The notes beneath the pieces are model-generated. The model saw nothing but the letters and a program-made list of their open reading frames with translations. It was not told where the DNA came from and made no database searches. From positions 124,001 to 188,000 of the forward strand of contig JAUJOT010000001.1 of NCBI GenBank assembly GCA_030447505.1: DNA of 64,000 nt, written 5' to 3'. Position 1 is the stretch's first letter. Every line of letters starts with the position of its first letter. The DNA is from Solirubrobacteraceae bacterium. GTDB lineage: Bacteria > Actinomycetota > Thermoleophilia > Solirubrobacterales > Solirubrobacteraceae. The translations under genes and the position numbers were made by a program. Positions 63,219 through 64,000 of the stretch are shown one piece after another.

Positions 63219-64000
63219 GTGCGCGTGGCGGTGGTCGATATCGGGACGAACTCGACGCGGCTGCTGATCGCCGATGTCGGCGGCGAGGGCGCGCTCGAGC
63301 AGCTCTATCGCGAGTCGATCGTCACGCGGCTCGGAGACCGGGTGGACGCCACCGGCCGGCTGTCGGACGAGGCGATGAAGCGCGTCTTCGATGCCCTCGC
63401 GCACTACCGCGCGCTGATCGACGCGCACGCGACGGCGGCCACGACCGCGGTGCTCACGAGCGCCGTCCGCGACGCGGCGAACGGCGCGCAGTTCAGCGCC
63501 GCGGTGCGCGAGCGCTACGGGCTCGACGCGCGCACGATCGGCGGCGACGAGGAGGCCGCGTTGACCTTCGCCGGCGCGACGAGCGAACGCGACAACGACG
63601 GCCAGAAGCTCGCCGTCGTCGACATCGGCGGCGGCTCGACGGAGTTCGTCATCGGCAGCGACGGCGTCGTGGACTTCCACGTCTCGACGCAGGCCGGGGT
63701 CGTCCGCCAGACGGAGCGTCATCTGCGCAGCGACCCGCCGTGCAGCGGCGACGTCGACCGCCTGCGCGACGAAGTCGCGCAGATCATCGACGCCCACGTG
63801 CCAAGCGCGCAGCGCGCCGACGTCACCCGGCTGATCGGCGTCGCGGGCACCGCCACCTCCTGCGCCGCGATCGAGCTCGCGCTCGAGCCCTACGACCCGA
63901 CGAAGGTCCACGGCCACACGCTCACGCGCGCGACGGCGCAACGGATCCTCGAGCGGCTCACGCCGCTCACGAACGACGAACGGCGCGCCATCAGAGGCCT
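63219..64000 (+). CDS. ppx: exopolyphosphatase/GppA family phosphatase, N-terminal part
   Basis: The gene runs off the right edge; about 260 codons are visible. The start is a GTG at 63219 giving VRVAVVDIGTNSTRLLIAD, the first phosphate-binding motif of the ASKHA fold. A second, VVDIGGGSTEFVIG, is near residue 132, and LIGVAGTATSCAA near 205. Glu-121-like EEA (GGDEEAAL) supplies the catalytic glutamate. It hydrolyses polyphosphate or pppGpp; which one cannot be told. It is divergent from the tRNA with about 75 bases between. Confidence 0.9.
   Translation, partial: MRVAVVDIGTNSTRLLIADVGGEGALEQLYRESIVTRLGDRVDATGRLSDEAMKRVFDALAHYRALIDAHATAATTAVLTSAVRDAANGAQFSAAVRERYGLDARTIGGDEEAALTFAGATSERDNDGQKLAVVDIGGGSTEFVIGSDGVVDFHVSTQAGVVRQTERHLRSDPPCSGDVDRLRDEVAQIIDAHVPSAQRADVTRLIGVAGTATSCAAIELALEPYDPTKVHGHTLTRATAQRILERLTPLTNDERRAIRG

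Overview
The window is about 64 kb of very GC-rich, densely packed DNA. The gene set suggests a Gram-positive actinobacterium, most likely in the Thermoleophilia/Solirubrobacterales line. Pointers are an SufU-type SUF operon with an Rrf2 regulator, an initiator tRNA with a C1-U72 end, c-di-AMP riboswitches in front of secreted NlpC/P60-like proteins, TypA, PBP1, DUF2339 and DUF6458 proteins, and a TIGR04283-type glycosyltransferase cluster. The genus assignment is inference. The first and last genes are cut by the window ends.

Layout. 1-9.5 kb: two PQQ-type sugar dehydrogenase paralogues, a zinc-ribbon protein, a broken aroF remnant, a metallopeptidase and acyl-CoA dehydrogenase pair, a lipoprotein, a TetR regulator facing a DUF2339 membrane protein across twin operators, a rhodanese, a 19-residue membrane peptide and a cold-shock gene. 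9.5-16.3 kb: a cupin, an inhibitor-like lipoprotein, then a divergent cluster of two radical SAM proteins (one fused to a metallophosphoesterase), a glycosyltransferase, a CDP-alcohol transferase and a flavoprotein. I consider this cluster the best candidate for an undescribed pathway. 16.3-25.2 kb: envelope and secreted proteins, a fatty acyl-CoA ligase, ArfB, a beta-propeller/RTX protein, a c-di-AMP riboswitch with its NlpC-like target, and an M20 peptidase. 25.2-31.5 kb: the SUF iron-sulfur operon (rrf2-sufC-sufS-sufU-Rieske-sufB-sufD). 31.6-36.4 kb: a sensor Ser/Thr kinase, an FHA-HTH protein, an ECF sigma factor and a decayed IS982-like element. 36.5-45.5 kb: a desaturase, a second cold-shock gene, typA, fetAB, a baeRF-type protein, an ATP-grasp/ComA pair and a truncated pilB carrying a 9-copy heptanucleotide repeat. 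45.5-58.3 kb: a SNF2 helicase, an extended superoxide dismutase, a D-2-hydroxyacid dehydrogenase, a run of secreted cell-wall enzymes including a second riboswitch-NlpC unit, an HhH-GPD repair protein and a class A PBP.

58.4-63.1 kb is a remnant genomic island. A 42-bp copy of the 3' half of the tRNA-fMet gene lies 4.6 kb from the intact tRNA, as att sites do. Between the copies are a tyrosine-integrase fragment, an AHH-type nuclease tail, and a partner gene of about 394 codons that is interrupted by a complete IS21-family element with a 6-bp target duplication. Removing the IS restores the frame exactly. The window ends in a ppx/gppA gene.

A technical point matters for every reading. At least four genes (kinase, IS982 transposase, pilB, alpha/beta hydrolase) are broken by what look like single-base deletions, and a fifth (baeRF) by a one-base shift. 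Assembly errors should be excluded before calling these pseudogenes.
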